DNA of 64,000 nucleotides from Streptomyces barringtoniae (GCF_020819595.1 NZ_JAJHNP010000004.1:428480-492479), one strand, 5' to 3'; shown: positions 25,898 through 35,033, counted from the first letter of the stretch. Numbers and translations are program-made. Notes: generated by a model from the sequence alone, not told the origin.

Positions 25898-27316
25898 ATG
25901 TTCGATCCGGTCATAGCGCCCAGCGGTACGCTGCTCGGCCTGCTCCAGCGGGGCCGCGGCGACGGCACACTGCACGCGCTCACCGCCCCCCGCGCGGAAG
26001 CGCTCGCGGCCCTGAACCACTGTGTCCTGCGCGATCCCCGCCACGACTGGCAGGTGGAGAACCGCTCTCTGTACTACGCCCGCCTCTACCTCGACCTGAA
26101 CGGCGAGCTGGACGCGATAAAGGCGCACCTCTTCGATGCCGAGGACGTCCTCGACACCGACGAGTCCCGTACCGGCCTCGCCCTGGCCGTCCTCGGGCAC
26201 CTCGCCTCCTACGGCCGACGGGACGCCCTCGAACTGCTGCGCAGGTACGCCGCCCACGGCTCCAACTGGGCCTGGGCCCTGGACGAGCTGGCCCTCAGGG
26301 ACGACGACGCGGGCCTGCGCGCCCTCGCCGCTCCCGTCCTGGCCCGCTTCGGCACCGACCCGGAGGGCGAGGCCGAGCTGGCCGCCGCCGTACGCGACGC
26401 CTTCGAGCCGAGGCCCTGGCGGCTGTGGGCCGACGATCCGCGCGAATCGATCGCCACGCGTGTGCGTGCCGCCCACGAGACCGGCTGTTTCGACCGCTGG
26501 CAGCGCCAGCTGCAGCCCACCGGGCCCCGGCCCGGATGGAGCGTGCGCGCCGTCTTCGAATGGGCCCAGCAGGGTATGGACCGCGGCGCCGCCCTCCATG
26601 TCCCGGCCGCCCGCTGTCTGGTCGCCGTGGCCGGCCCCGAGGACCGGCCAGAGATCGTCCAGGCCGCCCGCGGCGGCATCGACGGCGCGCGCTGCACCGC
26701 GCTGCGCTATCTCGCCGACAGCAATGACCCCGACGCCCTCGAGCTGATCGAGGCCGCCGTCGCCGACGGTACGACCGTCGTCGTGGAGGCCGCCGTCGAC
26801 GCCTTCGAACGGATGCGCAGTATCGCCGCCGTCGACCGCGCCCGCCGCTGGGTCCAGCGGCCCGACGCGCTCGGCGCCGCCGCCGGACGCATGCTCGCCT
26901 GCCGCGGCGGCGTCCAGGACCGAGACCTCGTCCTCGGCGCCCTCCGCGAGGCCGTACGGGGCGAGGGCCCCGACGCGCCCACGCTGTGGACCCTCGTCGA
27001 CGGCACCGGACGCCTCGGCATCGCCTGCGCCGCCCCCGTACTGCGCCACATCTACCGCGAGACGGCGTCCTCCCATCTGCGCGGCCGGGCCGCCCGCGCC
27101 CTGGCCGCCACCGACCCCTCCTTCGCCGCCGGCTTCGCCGTCGAGTGCCTGTGGGACTGCGAGGAGACCACCCGCGAGCTCGCCGCCCGGCACGCCGAGA
27201 CCGGCGACACCCGGGTCGTGGAGCGCCTGCGCCGCCTGGCTGCCGATCCGGCCGAGGAGGCGGAGGTGCAGACGGCGGTACGCAGCCGCTTCGGGCCCGA
27301 CGCCGCCCTCGGCTGA
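25898..27316 (+). CDS. HEAT-repeat protein
   Basis: This is a 472-residue protein from the ATG at 25898 with GTGAGG upstream (a GTG at 25883 is an alternative). It consists almost entirely of paired helices; units such as VEAAVDAFERM, HLRGRAARALAATDPSFAAGFAVECL and TRELAARHAETGDTRVVERLRRLA are HEAT-like. It is soluble, with no catalytic motif, and probably acts as a scaffold. Similar proteins are annotated only as HEAT-repeat proteins. Its transcript likely ends at the hairpin at 27378-27410. Confidence 0.85.
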   Translation: MFDPVIAPSGTLLGLLQRGRGDGTLHALTAPRAEALAALNHCVLRDPRHDWQVENRSLYYARLYLDLNGELDAIKAHLFDAEDVLDTDESRTGLALAVLGHLASYGRRDALELLRRYAAHGSNWAWALDELALRDDDAGLRALAAPVLARFGTDPEGEAELAAAVRDAFEPRPWRLWADDPRESIATRVRAAHETGCFDRWQRQLQPTGPRPGWSVRAVFEWAQQGMDRGAALHVPAARCLVAVAGPEDRPEIVQAARGGIDGARCTALRYLADSNDPDALELIEAAVADGTTVVVEAAVDAFERMRSIAAVDRARRWVQRPDALGAAAGRMLACRGGVQDRDLVLGALREAVRGEGPDAPTLWTLVDGTGRLGIACAAPVLRHIYRETASSHLRGRAARALAATDPSFAAGFAVECLWDCEETTRELAARHAETGDTRVVERLRRLAADPAEEAEVQTAVRSRFGPDAALG

Positions 27317-27377
27317 CCCCTCGCGCGCACGCGGCCCGGGCGGACCACCGCCCGCTGTGTGAACGCCGGGTGTCCCG

Positions 27378-27410
27378 CAGGTCAGGCGGCCATGACGGCC
27401 GTCTGGCCTG
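27378..27410 (+). terminator. Stem-loop after the HEAT-repeat gene
   Basis: A 14-bp stem with two mismatches or wobble pairs (27378-27391 with 27397-27410) and a 5-nt loop sits 60 bp past the stop and before the glycosyltransferase operon. Confidence 0.5.
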
Positions 27411-27501
27411 CTCGGGTGCGCAGCCCAACGCTCATGGGACGTTCCCCGGGCGGAAAGATCGAAGTTGACGCGCCCACGTCCGGCGCGGCGACAACACCGG
27501 T

Positions 27502-28629
27502 ATGCGTGTCGTCATCGTGACCGAATCCTTTCCCCCCGATGTGAACGGCGTGGCCCACTGCGCGCTCCAGACCGCCCGGCACCTCGTAGATCGCGGTCAC
27601 CATCCGCTCGTCGTCGCCCCCGCCCCCGCTCCGGGCAGCGGACCGGACACGGACGCTCCGTGCCCGATCGTCCGGATCCCCTCCCTCCCGCTCCCCGGCT
27701 ACCCCCAGGTCCGCGTCGCCCTGCCCAGCCGGCGGCTCGCCGCGGCGCTCGTCGAACACCGGCCTGACGTCGTACATCTCGCCAGCCCCTTCGTCCTCGG
27801 TGTGCGCGGCATGGCCGCCGCCGCCAGGCTCGGCATCCCCGCCGTCGCCGTGTACCAGACCGACCTGGCCGGCTACGCCCGTACCTACATGGGTGCCGGC
27901 GAGGCGGCCGCCTGGCGGCGGATCCGCTCCGTCCACGCCGCCGCCGACCGCACCCTCGCCCCCTCCAGCGCCGCCCTCGGCGACCTGGAGGAGCACGGGG
28001 TGCCCCGGGTCCGGCTGTGGCCACGTGGCGTGGACACCGTACGTTTCCGGCCAGATCTGCGGGACGAGGCGCTGCGCCGCGAACTCGCCCCGAACGGCGA
28101 GCTGATCGTCGGCTACGTGGGCAGACTCGCCCCCGAGAAGCACGTCGAACTCCTCGCCGGAGCCTGCGGCGTGGACGGCGTCAAGGTCGTGGTCGTCGGC
28201 GATGGCCCCAGCCACACCCACCTGACGGAGGCCCTGCCCGGCGCCGTCTTCCTCGGTCGCCGCACCGGAGGCGAGCTCGCGCGGATCTTCGCCTCGCTGG
28301 ACGTCTTCGCGCACACCGGCCCCTTCGAGACGTTCTGCCAGACCGTCCAGGAGGCCATGGCCAGCGGGGTCCCGGTCGTCGCACCCGCCGCCGGCGGCCC
28401 GCTCGACCTGGTCGCCCACGGCCGCACCGGATACCTGGTCCCGCCGCGTGACGCCGACGCCGTACAGGAGGCCGTCCGGGAACTGGCCGCCAACCCGGCG
28501 CGGCGGACCGCGTTCGGTGCCGCCGCCCGCACCATGGTCGAGGGCCGCACCTGGGCCGCCGTCGGCGACCAGCTGATCGCCCACTACGACGACGTGCTCG
28601 CGGCACGGAAGACGGCGGTGGCGGCATGA
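27502..28629 (+). CDS. GT-B glycosyltransferase (family 4), MgtA/PimB-like
   Basis: This is a 375-residue GT-B enzyme. The N-terminus MRVVIVTESFPPDVNGVAHC is the hallmark of actinobacterial GDP-mannose-dependent alpha-mannosyltransferases of the MgtA/PimB group. The C-terminal half has GYVGRLAPEKHVELLAGA, VGDGP, and the nucleotide-sugar EX7E region FAHTGPFETFCQTVQEAMASGVPVVAPA. It is cytosolic, acting at the membrane on a lipid or glycolipid acceptor. Its TGA overlaps the ATG of the next glycosyltransferase (ATGA). Confidence 0.9.
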   Translation: MRVVIVTESFPPDVNGVAHCALQTARHLVDRGHHPLVVAPAPAPGSGPDTDAPCPIVRIPSLPLPGYPQVRVALPSRRLAAALVEHRPDVVHLASPFVLGVRGMAAAARLGIPAVAVYQTDLAGYARTYMGAGEAAAWRRIRSVHAAADRTLAPSSAALGDLEEHGVPRVRLWPRGVDTVRFRPDLRDEALRRELAPNGELIVGYVGRLAPEKHVELLAGACGVDGVKVVVVGDGPSHTHLTEALPGAVFLGRRTGGELARIFASLDVFAHTGPFETFCQTVQEAMASGVPVVAPAAGGPLDLVAHGRTGYLVPPRDADAVQEAVRELAANPARRTAFGAAARTMVEGRTWAAVGDQLIAHYDDVLAARKTAVAA

Positions 28630-29801
28630 CCGGCCAGTCCCTGCGCATCGTCCGGCTCGCCAACTTCGTCGCCCCGGCCTCCGGCGGCCTGCGCACCGCC
28701 CTGCGCGAGCTGGGCAGGGGCTTCAAGGCGGCGGGCCACGAACCCGTCCTGATCGTGCCCGGCGAACGGCACACCGACCACGACACCGAGCAGGGCCGGG
28801 TCATCACCCTGCCCGGCCCGCTGCTGCCCGGCACCGGCGGCTACCGCGTCCTCACCGACAAGCGCCGTGTGGCCGCCCTCCTGGAGGAGCTGGCCCCGGA
28901 CCGCCTGGAGGTCTCCGACCGCACCACCCTGCGCTGGACCGGCCGCTGGGCCCGCCGCGCGCGCGTGCCCGCCGTGATGGTCTCCCACGAGACCGCCGAC
29001 GGCGTGCTGCGCACCTGGGGCCTGCCCGAGCACCTCTCCCGGCGCGCCGCCGACGCCCTCAACACCCGGACCGCGCACGTCTACTCACGGGTGGTGTGCA
29101 CCACCGAGTTCGCCGAGCGCGAGTTCGTGCGCATCGGCGCGCGCAACGTCGTACGCGCCCCCCTGGGCGTCGACCTGACGGAACGCCACCCCGCCCTGCG
29201 CGACGCGGGTCTGCGCACCCGGCACGCGCGCGGGGACGAGGCGCTGCTCGTGATGTGCTCCCGGCTGTCCGTCGAGAAGCGCCCCGGCACCGCCCTGGAC
29301 GCTCTGGACGCGCTCATACGACGCGGGCGGCGGGCGGTGCTCGTGGTGGCCGGGGACGGGCCGCTCAGGGCCCGGCTGGAGCAGCGCGCGCGGGATCACG
29401 GGCTGCCCGTGACCTTCCTCGGGCACGTCTCCGACCGGGCCGCGCTCGGCGCCCTCCAGGCCAGTGCGGACATCGCCCTCGCGCCCGGGCCCGCCGAGAC
29501 CTTCGGGCTCGCCGCGCTGGAGGCCATGGCGTGCGGCACACCCGTCGTGGCGAGCGCGTCCTCCGCGCTGCCCGAGGTCATCGGTTCCGCCGGGGCGACC
29601 GCCGCCGACCGGGGCGAGGCGTTCGCGGACGCCGTGGAGCTGCTGCTGGACCGCGGCGAGCACGCGCGGCGGGAGGCGGCACGCGCGCGTGCGGAGTGCT
29701 TCGGCTGGGGTACGGCCGTGGAGGCGTTCCTCGCGGCCCACGACGCGGAGGTGCTCCGCCCGGCCGGTGTCCGTCGCACCGTGCAGGAGGGCGTGGCATG
29801 A
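28626..29801 (+). CDS. Second GT-B glycosyltransferase (family 4)
   Basis: This is a 391-residue protein, translationally coupled to both neighbours by ATGA overlaps. It begins LRIVRLANFVAPASGGLRTALRELGRGF (acceptor-side domain) and has SRLSVEKRPGTALDAL, VVAGDGPLRARLEQRA and LAPGPAETFGLAALEAMACGTPVVAS in the nucleotide-sugar domain. Being coupled to another GT and an SGNH hydrolase, it likely extends the same glycan or glycolipid. Donor and acceptor are inferred only loosely as mannose and a lipid or polyprenol carrier. Confidence 0.9.
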   Translation: MTGQSLRIVRLANFVAPASGGLRTALRELGRGFKAAGHEPVLIVPGERHTDHDTEQGRVITLPGPLLPGTGGYRVLTDKRRVAALLEELAPDRLEVSDRTTLRWTGRWARRARVPAVMVSHETADGVLRTWGLPEHLSRRAADALNTRTAHVYSRVVCTTEFAEREFVRIGARNVVRAPLGVDLTERHPALRDAGLRTRHARGDEALLVMCSRLSVEKRPGTALDALDALIRRGRRAVLVVAGDGPLRARLEQRARDHGLPVTFLGHVSDRAALGALQASADIALAPGPAETFGLAALEAMACGTPVVASASSALPEVIGSAGATAADRGEAFADAVELLLDRGEHARREAARARAECFGWGTAVEAFLAAHDAEVLRPAGVRRTVQEGVA

Positions 29802-31357
29802 CCCCCGTCCGCTTCGTCGCCCTCGGTGACTCGCTCACCCAGGGCGTGGGCGACCCCGTCGGGGACGGCTGGCGGGGCTGGGCCGCGCTGCTGGCGCCCT
29901 CCCTCGCCGAGACCCCCGACGCCGTGGAGTTCACCAATCTCGCGGTCAGCGGCGCGCAGACCCGCGACGTGCTGGAGCGGCAGACGCCGGCCGCCCTCGA
30001 ACTCCGTCCCGACCTGGTGTCGGTGGTGATCGGCGTCAACGACACACTGCGTCGCACCTTCGACATCCGGGCGGTGGCCGCCCGCCTCGACGAGGTCTAC
30101 GCGGCCTTCACCCGCGAGGGCGCCATCCTCCTCACCGCCTGCCTGCCCGACCCCGGAGCGATGCTGGGCCTGCCGAGCGCCCTGGCCCGTCCGCTGGCCC
30201 GTCGGCAGCGGGCCGTCAACACGGTCGTCCACGCGCTGTCCGAGCGGTACCGGGCCGTCCACCTGGACGCCGTGGACGGCGCCTGGATCACCGACCGGAG
30301 CCTGTGGAGCGCCGACCGGCTGCACCCGGGCGAGCGTGGGCACCGGCAGCTCGCCGTCCGCTTCCACGCCCTGCTCACCGAGGCGGGCCGTGCGACGGGA
30401 CAACCGCCGTCCCCCGAACCGGAGTTCTCCGCGCCCACCCGGGCGGCGAGCCTGCTGTGGCTGGCCACGGCCGGCACCGCCTGGGTGGCCCGGCGCTGCA
30501 AGGACCTGCTGCCGCAGCTGCTGCGCCTGGCCGCCGACGAACTCCACCACCGGGCCCGCGGCACCAGCGCCCGCCTCGACCTGAGCGCCTCGGCAGCGGT
30601 GTCCGAAGCCCTGGCCGCCCTGTCGCAAGCCCCCGACCAGGTCGCCGAGGCTCAGCGACGCCCTGCGGTCACGCAGCCGACAGGGACACCTGCTCCCGCT
30701 CGGACGGGCAGGAGGCCGGATACGAACCGTGAGCCCGCGACGGTAGGCAGGGCCTGCGCAGCCGTGGTGCCGGATCAGGTCGGCGAGGCTGTGTCGGCGG
30801 GTTCGGTGGGTATGGCCGGCGTGGCTGCGGGAGCGGATCCGGCTGGCGATGTGCGGGTGGGTATGGTCCGCGCGGCGGTGGTGGCGGACCCTGTTGGCGA
30901 GGTTGTGTCGATGGGTACGGTCTGCGCCGTCGCGGGTGTGGATCAGGTCGGCGAGGCTGTGTCGGCGGGTAGGGTCCGCGCGGCAGAGGTGCCGGATCTG
31001 GTCGGCGAGGCTGTGTCGGCGGGTTCGGTGGGTATGGCCGGCGTGGCTGCGGGAGCGGATCCGGCTGGCGATGTGCGGGTGGGTATGGTCCGCGCGGCGA
31101 TGGTGGCGGACCCTGTTGGCGAGGTTGTGTCGATGGGTACGGTCTGCGCGGTCGCGGGCCTGGACCAGGCCGGCGATGTCGTGTCGGCGGGTAGGGTCCG
31201 CGCGGCAGTGGTGGCGGATCCGGTCGGCGATGCCATGACCGGTGTCACGGCCGGCGCGGTCACGGTGACGGATCCCGTCGGCGAGGCCACAGCGCCCGGT
31301 TCGGCCCGTGAGGCCGTGAGGGCGCAGGCCGTGCGGACCACCGTGGCAGCCGGGTAG
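29798..31357 (+). CDS. SGNH/GDSL hydrolase with a repeated C-terminal extension
   Basis: This is a 519-residue protein. Residues 1-220 form a normal SGNH hydrolase: GDSLTQG with Ser12, VIGVNDTLRR (block III), and the DRLHPGERGH catalytic Asp-His block. Residues about 324-471 consist of two 74-residue in-frame copies of a Val/Ala/Gly-rich segment. Base use in that segment is unlike the rest of the gene and several frames are open, so the true C-terminus could be shorter. It is coupled by ATGA to the upstream glycosyltransferase. No signal peptide is seen, so it would be a cytosolic esterase or deacylase acting with the glycosyltransferases. Confidence 0.8.
   Translation: MTPVRFVALGDSLTQGVGDPVGDGWRGWAALLAPSLAETPDAVEFTNLAVSGAQTRDVLERQTPAALELRPDLVSVVIGVNDTLRRTFDIRAVAARLDEVYAAFTREGAILLTACLPDPGAMLGLPSALARPLARRQRAVNTVVHALSERYRAVHLDAVDGAWITDRSLWSADRLHPGERGHRQLAVRFHALLTEAGRATGQPPSPEPEFSAPTRAASLLWLATAGTAWVARRCKDLLPQLLRLAADELHHRARGTSARLDLSASAAVSEALAALSQAPDQVAEAQRRPAVTQPTGTPAPARTGRRPDTNREPATVGRACAAVVPDQVGEAVSAGSVGMAGVAAGADPAGDVRVGMVRAAVVADPVGEVVSMGTVCAVAGVDQVGEAVSAGRVRAAEVPDLVGEAVSAGSVGMAGVAAGADPAGDVRVGMVRAAMVADPVGEVVSMGTVCAVAGLDQAGDVVSAGRVRAAVVADPVGDAMTGVTAGAVTVTDPVGEATAPGSAREAVRAQAVRTTVAAG
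30767..31210. repeat. Two tandem 222-bp repeats inside the SGNH hydrolase gene
   Basis: Copy 1 (30767-30988) and copy 2 (30989-31210) are about 95% alike by eye and stay in frame (74 codons). Each copy contains diverged sub-units built around a D-x-VGEAVSAG-like core, suggesting older internal amplification. Confidence 0.9.
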
Positions 31358-31760
31358 CGCCCGAAGGGGCGGAAGGCCGGCCGGGACGGCGACCTTGCGC
31401 CCGCCCAGGAGCCATGGTGGCGGGCACCGCCTGCGCGGCCGCAGGGGCGCAGACGGCGCGGACGACAGCTGTCACCGGGGAACGCCCGGCGGCCGGCGGC
31501 TCGCCCGGAAGGTGACCGGACGCCTGTCCGAAGGGGTCTGGTCGGTGCCGAGGTCCAGGCCCCGCAGGGCAAGCATGGCGCGCCGTGGCTGCTGCGCAGA
31601 GACCGCGTACGCGGTACGCGCGCGTGCCCGGGTCCGGCGCCCATCGCCTCAGGCAGCAGCCCTGCCCGCCTCGTCCCGCCCACCTGAACGGTAGGGGATT
31701 GTTCAACGATCCCTCAATACCCACGTTGTTTCGTTCCGGACTCTGCGATTGAATTCCGGC
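31358..31760. other. Intergenic region, 403 bp
   Basis: This lies between the SGNH hydrolase gene and the GntR gene. The first 300 bp show no gene. The last 70 bp are AT-richer and hold the operator-like dyad at 31698-31710. Confidence 0.5.
31698..31710. promoter_or_regulatory. Dyad upstream of the GntR gene, possible autoregulatory operator
   Basis: ATTGTTCAACGAT is palindromic at 10 of 13 positions (including the outer AT pairs and the GTT/AAC core) and lies 51 bp before the GntR start. Size and symmetry fit an FCD/FadR-type GntR operator. Confidence 0.45.
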
Positions 31761-32450
31761 ATGGCAGAGCAGCTGACGGCACTGGCCGACGACCGTGCGC
31801 TCCTGGGGCGTACCAGCACGGCGGAGCGGGTCTCGGACATCCTTCGGAGTCGTATCGCCGACGGGTACTTCCCGCCCGGCACCCGGCTGTCGGAGGACGG
31901 CATCGGCGGCGCGCTCGGGGTCTCCCGCAACACGCTGCGCGAGGCGTTCCGGCTGCTCACGCACGAACGCCTGCTGGTCCACGAGCTCAATCGCGGGGTG
32001 TTCGTGCGGGTCCTGACCGTAGAGGACGTCGAGGACATCTACCGCACGCGCTCCCTGGTCGAGTGCGCCGTCGTGCGCGGGCTCGGTGAGCCGCCGTACC
32101 GGCTGGACGGGGTGGCCGCGGCGGTCGCCGAAGGGGAGCGGGCGAGCGCGGAGAACGACTGGAAGGCGCTGGGCACCGCCAACATCCACTTCCACCGCGA
32201 GCTCGTCGCCCTCGCGGGCAGCGAACGCACCGACGAACTGATGCGCAGTGTCTTCGCCGAGCTGCGGCTCGCCTTCCACGTGGTCGACGACCCGCGCCGG
32301 CTTCACGAGCCCTACCTCGCCCGCAACCACCGGATCCTGCAGGCGCTGCAGTCCGGAGACAAGCGCGAGGCCGAGCGACTGCTGGAGACGTACCTCGCGG
32401 ATTCCCTGGAGCGGATGGTGGAGGTGTACCGGCGCCGGGTCGCCCCGTAA
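31761..32450 (+). CDS. GntR-family regulator, FadR (FCD) subfamily
   Basis: This is a 229-residue protein. The winged helix-turn-helix (about residues 18-80: ERVSDILRSRIADGYFPPGTRLSEDGIGGALGVSRNTLREAFRLL) is followed by an all-helical FCD ligand domain with the metal/ligand residues in DIYRTRSLVE, IHFHRELVALAGS and RNHRILQAL. Members usually sense carboxylates. It is transcribed toward the SMC-like operon, whose first gene starts 79 bp later, so it may regulate that operon or be co-transcribed with it. Confidence 0.93.
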   Translation: MAEQLTALADDRALLGRTSTAERVSDILRSRIADGYFPPGTRLSEDGIGGALGVSRNTLREAFRLLTHERLLVHELNRGVFVRVLTVEDVEDIYRTRSLVECAVVRGLGEPPYRLDGVAAAVAEGERASAENDWKALGTANIHFHRELVALAGSERTDELMRSVFAELRLAFHVVDDPRRLHEPYLARNHRILQALQSGDKREAERLLETYLADSLERMVEVYRRRVAP

Positions 32451-32490
32451 CTCGGCAGCACCCCGCCCCGGCGGAGCCACTCCGTGCCGT

Positions 32491-32528
32491 TTGGGTCGAT
32501 GTCAGACCTAGGACCTACTCTGTGCACC
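32491..32528 (+). promoter_or_regulatory. Candidate promoter giving a leaderless transcript of the SMC-like operon
   Basis: TTGGGT (32491-32496) and TACTCT (32516-32521) are 19 bp apart. The GTG at 32529 follows the -10 box by 7 bp, which would place transcription start at the start codon. Confidence 0.4.
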
Positions 32529-34058
32529 GTGACTTCGCCTGCATCGACGGACAGCGTTCCGCCCCAGCTCAGCGCGGGGCCGCGCCCTGCTCCGGGCCCG
32601 GCCGCCGACGAGGGGCTGGCGCGCCGGCTGCGCGCGCTCGCCTGCACCGCGCCGCTGCACGATCTCGACGCGCGCAAGGCCAACCTTGCCGGTGAGTACT
32701 CGGTGTACGGCATGGCCGAGGTGGCCCTCGCCGCCATCGACCTGGTCACGCTCAACATGGACTTCGACACCGGCGCCGACCACGAGCAGATCGTGGCCCG
32801 GCTCGTCCCGCGCATCGCCGCCCAGGCCCCGCGCCGGCCGACCGCCGAGCACGAGCGCGTGGCCCGCTGGGTCCTGGAGAACCTGATCAACGTCGGCAGC
32901 GTCGACCGCGGCTTCCGCGCCGTCTACGGCACCTTCGCACCGGACGGTACGTACGTCCGCCGGGACTACGACTTCAAGCTGATCGAGGAGGTCCCCGGCC
33001 CCGGCGGCACGGTGTACCTGCGCACGACGGACGAGGCGGTCAACGTCCTGGTGGGCGCCCTGGACACCGATGTCACCAGTGCCCAGATCGCCGCCGAGGT
33101 CAAGCTGGAGGTGCTGATCAACCGAGGCCGGCTCGCCGACGCCCAGCTCGCCGCCGAACAGGCCCGCTACCGCACGGTGCAGTACTCGGAAACCCTCCGC
33201 CGCGCCCTGGAGGCCACCCGGCGCAACGTCCGCGCGGTCGACTGGCTGGGCGCCGTGCCCGACATGATCGCCGAGGCCCTCGACCACGTCGCCGACCGCT
33301 ACCGCCACGAGAACGCGATCCTCACCAACATCCGCAAGGCCCGCGACGAGACAGAGGAGCCCGAGCACAAGCGCCGCGCGGCCGAGCTGGTCGACATCGT
33401 CAAGGACTGCATCCGACGGCACACCCAGCTCCAGTCACGGCTGCTGGAGGCCGGCCCGCTGTTCCGCGCGGAGCAGGACCGGCAGGCCTTCGCCACACCG
33501 GCGACGACGTCCGGGATAGACCTGTACGGCCATCTCGTCGCCCCCGTCCTGCCGCTGCCCCTGGAACAGGCGATCCGGGTCACGGACGCGTTCTTCGCCG
33601 GCGGCACGGGCTTGCGGACGCCGGTGTCCGTCCGGGCGGCGGACCTCGTCGACATACTGCTGACGCCGCCGGTCGAACGGGAGCACCTGGGCGCGGAGAT
33701 GCCCGAACCCGACCTGATCGCCACGCCGGACGACAGCCGGTTCAGCGAGGAGCAGCTGGCCGCCGCGACGGAGTTGCTGGACCTGCCGGCCGACGCGCCG
33801 CGCAGGCTGTCGGGGCTGCTGGCCGAGGCCCGGCGCACCGGGGACCCCGATCTGGCCTATCTGGTGGCCCTGTTGGCGGTTCATGCGGCCAGTCCGGCTG
33901 TCGGTACCGCGTACCGGCAGGGTGAGGAGAAGCTGCTGTTCGCCGTGGACGACGGGACCGAGCTGGACGATCCCGAGTTCGGCGGTGCGGACCTGATCGT
34001 GGGGACCGCCCTGCTGGACGCGGCCGGGATGGCGGCGGACCGGACGGAAGCAGCATGA
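32529..34058 (+). CDS. Kleisin-like (MukF/MksF/JetA-type) subunit of an SMC complex
   Basis: This is a 509-residue protein from the GTG at 32529; a GTG at 32484 with GGAG upstream would add 15 residues. The region VARWVLENLINVGSVDRGFRAVYG...DYDFKLIEE...VYLRTTDEAVNVLVGALD looks like a winged helix. A long helical segment with AEVKLEVLINRGRLADAQLAAEQARYRTVQYSETLRRALEATRRNVRAVDWLG follows, the pattern of MukF/MksF/JetA middle domains. It would bridge the SMC heads. Assignment rests on this resemblance plus operon position before a KITE-like and an SMC-like gene. The stop is 31 bp before the next start. Confidence 0.7.
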   Translation: MTSPASTDSVPPQLSAGPRPAPGPAADEGLARRLRALACTAPLHDLDARKANLAGEYSVYGMAEVALAAIDLVTLNMDFDTGADHEQIVARLVPRIAAQAPRRPTAEHERVARWVLENLINVGSVDRGFRAVYGTFAPDGTYVRRDYDFKLIEEVPGPGGTVYLRTTDEAVNVLVGALDTDVTSAQIAAEVKLEVLINRGRLADAQLAAEQARYRTVQYSETLRRALEATRRNVRAVDWLGAVPDMIAEALDHVADRYRHENAILTNIRKARDETEEPEHKRRAAELVDIVKDCIRRHTQLQSRLLEAGPLFRAEQDRQAFATPATTSGIDLYGHLVAPVLPLPLEQAIRVTDAFFAGGTGLRTPVSVRAADLVDILLTPPVEREHLGAEMPEPDLIATPDDSRFSEEQLAAATELLDLPADAPRRLSGLLAEARRTGDPDLAYLVALLAVHAASPAVGTAYRQGEEKLLFAVDDGTELDDPEFGGADLIVGTALLDAAGMAADRTEAA

Positions 34059-34089
34059 GTCAACAACAGCGCGACAAGGAGCCCCGACC

Positions 34090-34968
34090 GTGAGCGAGCA
34101 CGTCGAGTGGAGTGAGGCGGAGGCGTCGCCGCCGTCGGCCCCCGCCGCCGTCACCCCCGCCGACGCCGCCGACGCGGCGCGGCTCGTCGCCTTCGGGCTG
34201 CAGCCCAAGCTGCAGCCCGCGCGGGACCAGGAGTACACGGAGCTGCTGCGCCGGTACCGCGACGACCCGGCGTTCGCGCGGCTCGCCGACGCCGTCGCCA
34301 CCGGCCTGGGCCTCGTCGTGCTGGAGGTGTCCCCGCGCGCGGGCATGGCCGTGACGGCCGCCGAGGACTCGGTGTTCGCCGTCCGCCTGGGCGACTACGC
34401 GCGTCGCACCGCCGCCGACTCCGGCGACCGCTTCCTGCACGGCCTCGCCCACCTCGCCGTCGCCGCACTGGCCTTCCCGCGCCCGGAGGACCTGGCCGAC
34501 GACACCTACATCGGCCGGGTCACCGTCAACGGCGTCGACGCCTTCGTACGGCAGGCCTGCCGGCGCCTGGAGGAGCGGGCCGAGAAACTGGGCGAGAACA
34601 CCGACCCGGCGACCGACGCGCCCGGCCTCGAGGCCGCCTGGCGCATCTGGGCCAGACGCAGTGCCACCGGCGCCACCAAGGACGCCCGCCGCCCGGCCGC
34701 CTCCACCACCGGCATCGTCGCCAAGGCCCTCGCCTTCCTCACCGACTCGGGCTTCCTGCAGCGCACCGGCGACGACGGCGGCGGCACCTACCGCACCACG
34801 GCCCGCTACCAGCTCCAGGTCCGCGACATGGCCGGCAGCGCCGCCATGGCCGAACTGCTCGAGCTGGGCGTCGTACCGGTGACCGACGGCACGGCCAGCC
34901 TGCTGCCGGCCGAGGACACCGAGGACCTGGAGCTGGTGGCCGACGCCGGGCTGCCCTTCCACTCCTGA
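34090..34968 (+). CDS. KITE-like (MukE/MksE/JetB-type) winged-helix subunit
   Basis: This is a 292-residue protein with AAGGAG before the GTG start. The C-terminal half contains STTGIVAKALAFLTDSGFLQRTGDDGGGTYRTTARYQLQVRDMAG, a winged-helix pattern as in MukE/MksE, and the N-terminal half has a second likely wHTH. KITE subunits dimerise and bind the kleisin. Function is inferred mainly from position between the kleisin-like and SMC-like genes. The SMC gene starts 65 bp downstream. Confidence 0.68.
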   Translation: MSEHVEWSEAEASPPSAPAAVTPADAADAARLVAFGLQPKLQPARDQEYTELLRRYRDDPAFARLADAVATGLGLVVLEVSPRAGMAVTAAEDSVFAVRLGDYARRTAADSGDRFLHGLAHLAVAALAFPRPEDLADDTYIGRVTVNGVDAFVRQACRRLEERAEKLGENTDPATDAPGLEAAWRIWARRSATGATKDARRPAASTTGIVAKALAFLTDSGFLQRTGDDGGGTYRTTARYQLQVRDMAGSAAMAELLELGVVPVTDGTASLLPAEDTEDLELVADAGLPFHS

Positions 34969-35033
34969 GGGCCGCCGAGCTCCCGCAGAATCCTGAACCA
35001 CCGCACTTTTCACCAGACTTACGAGAGTCCGCC

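Noticed and set aside
29096..29797. Long N-terminal extension of the SGNH hydrolase frame back to 29096
   Set aside because: It overlaps the second glycosyltransferase gene out of frame and is extremely Arg-rich; the ATGA overlap at 29798 gives the proper start.
30943..31683. 246-residue minus-strand frame across the 222-bp repeats
   Set aside because: It stays open only because the repeat length is a multiple of three and the DNA is GC-rich. The composition is Thr/Pro/Ala-rich with no start signal, and it is opposite a coupled operon.
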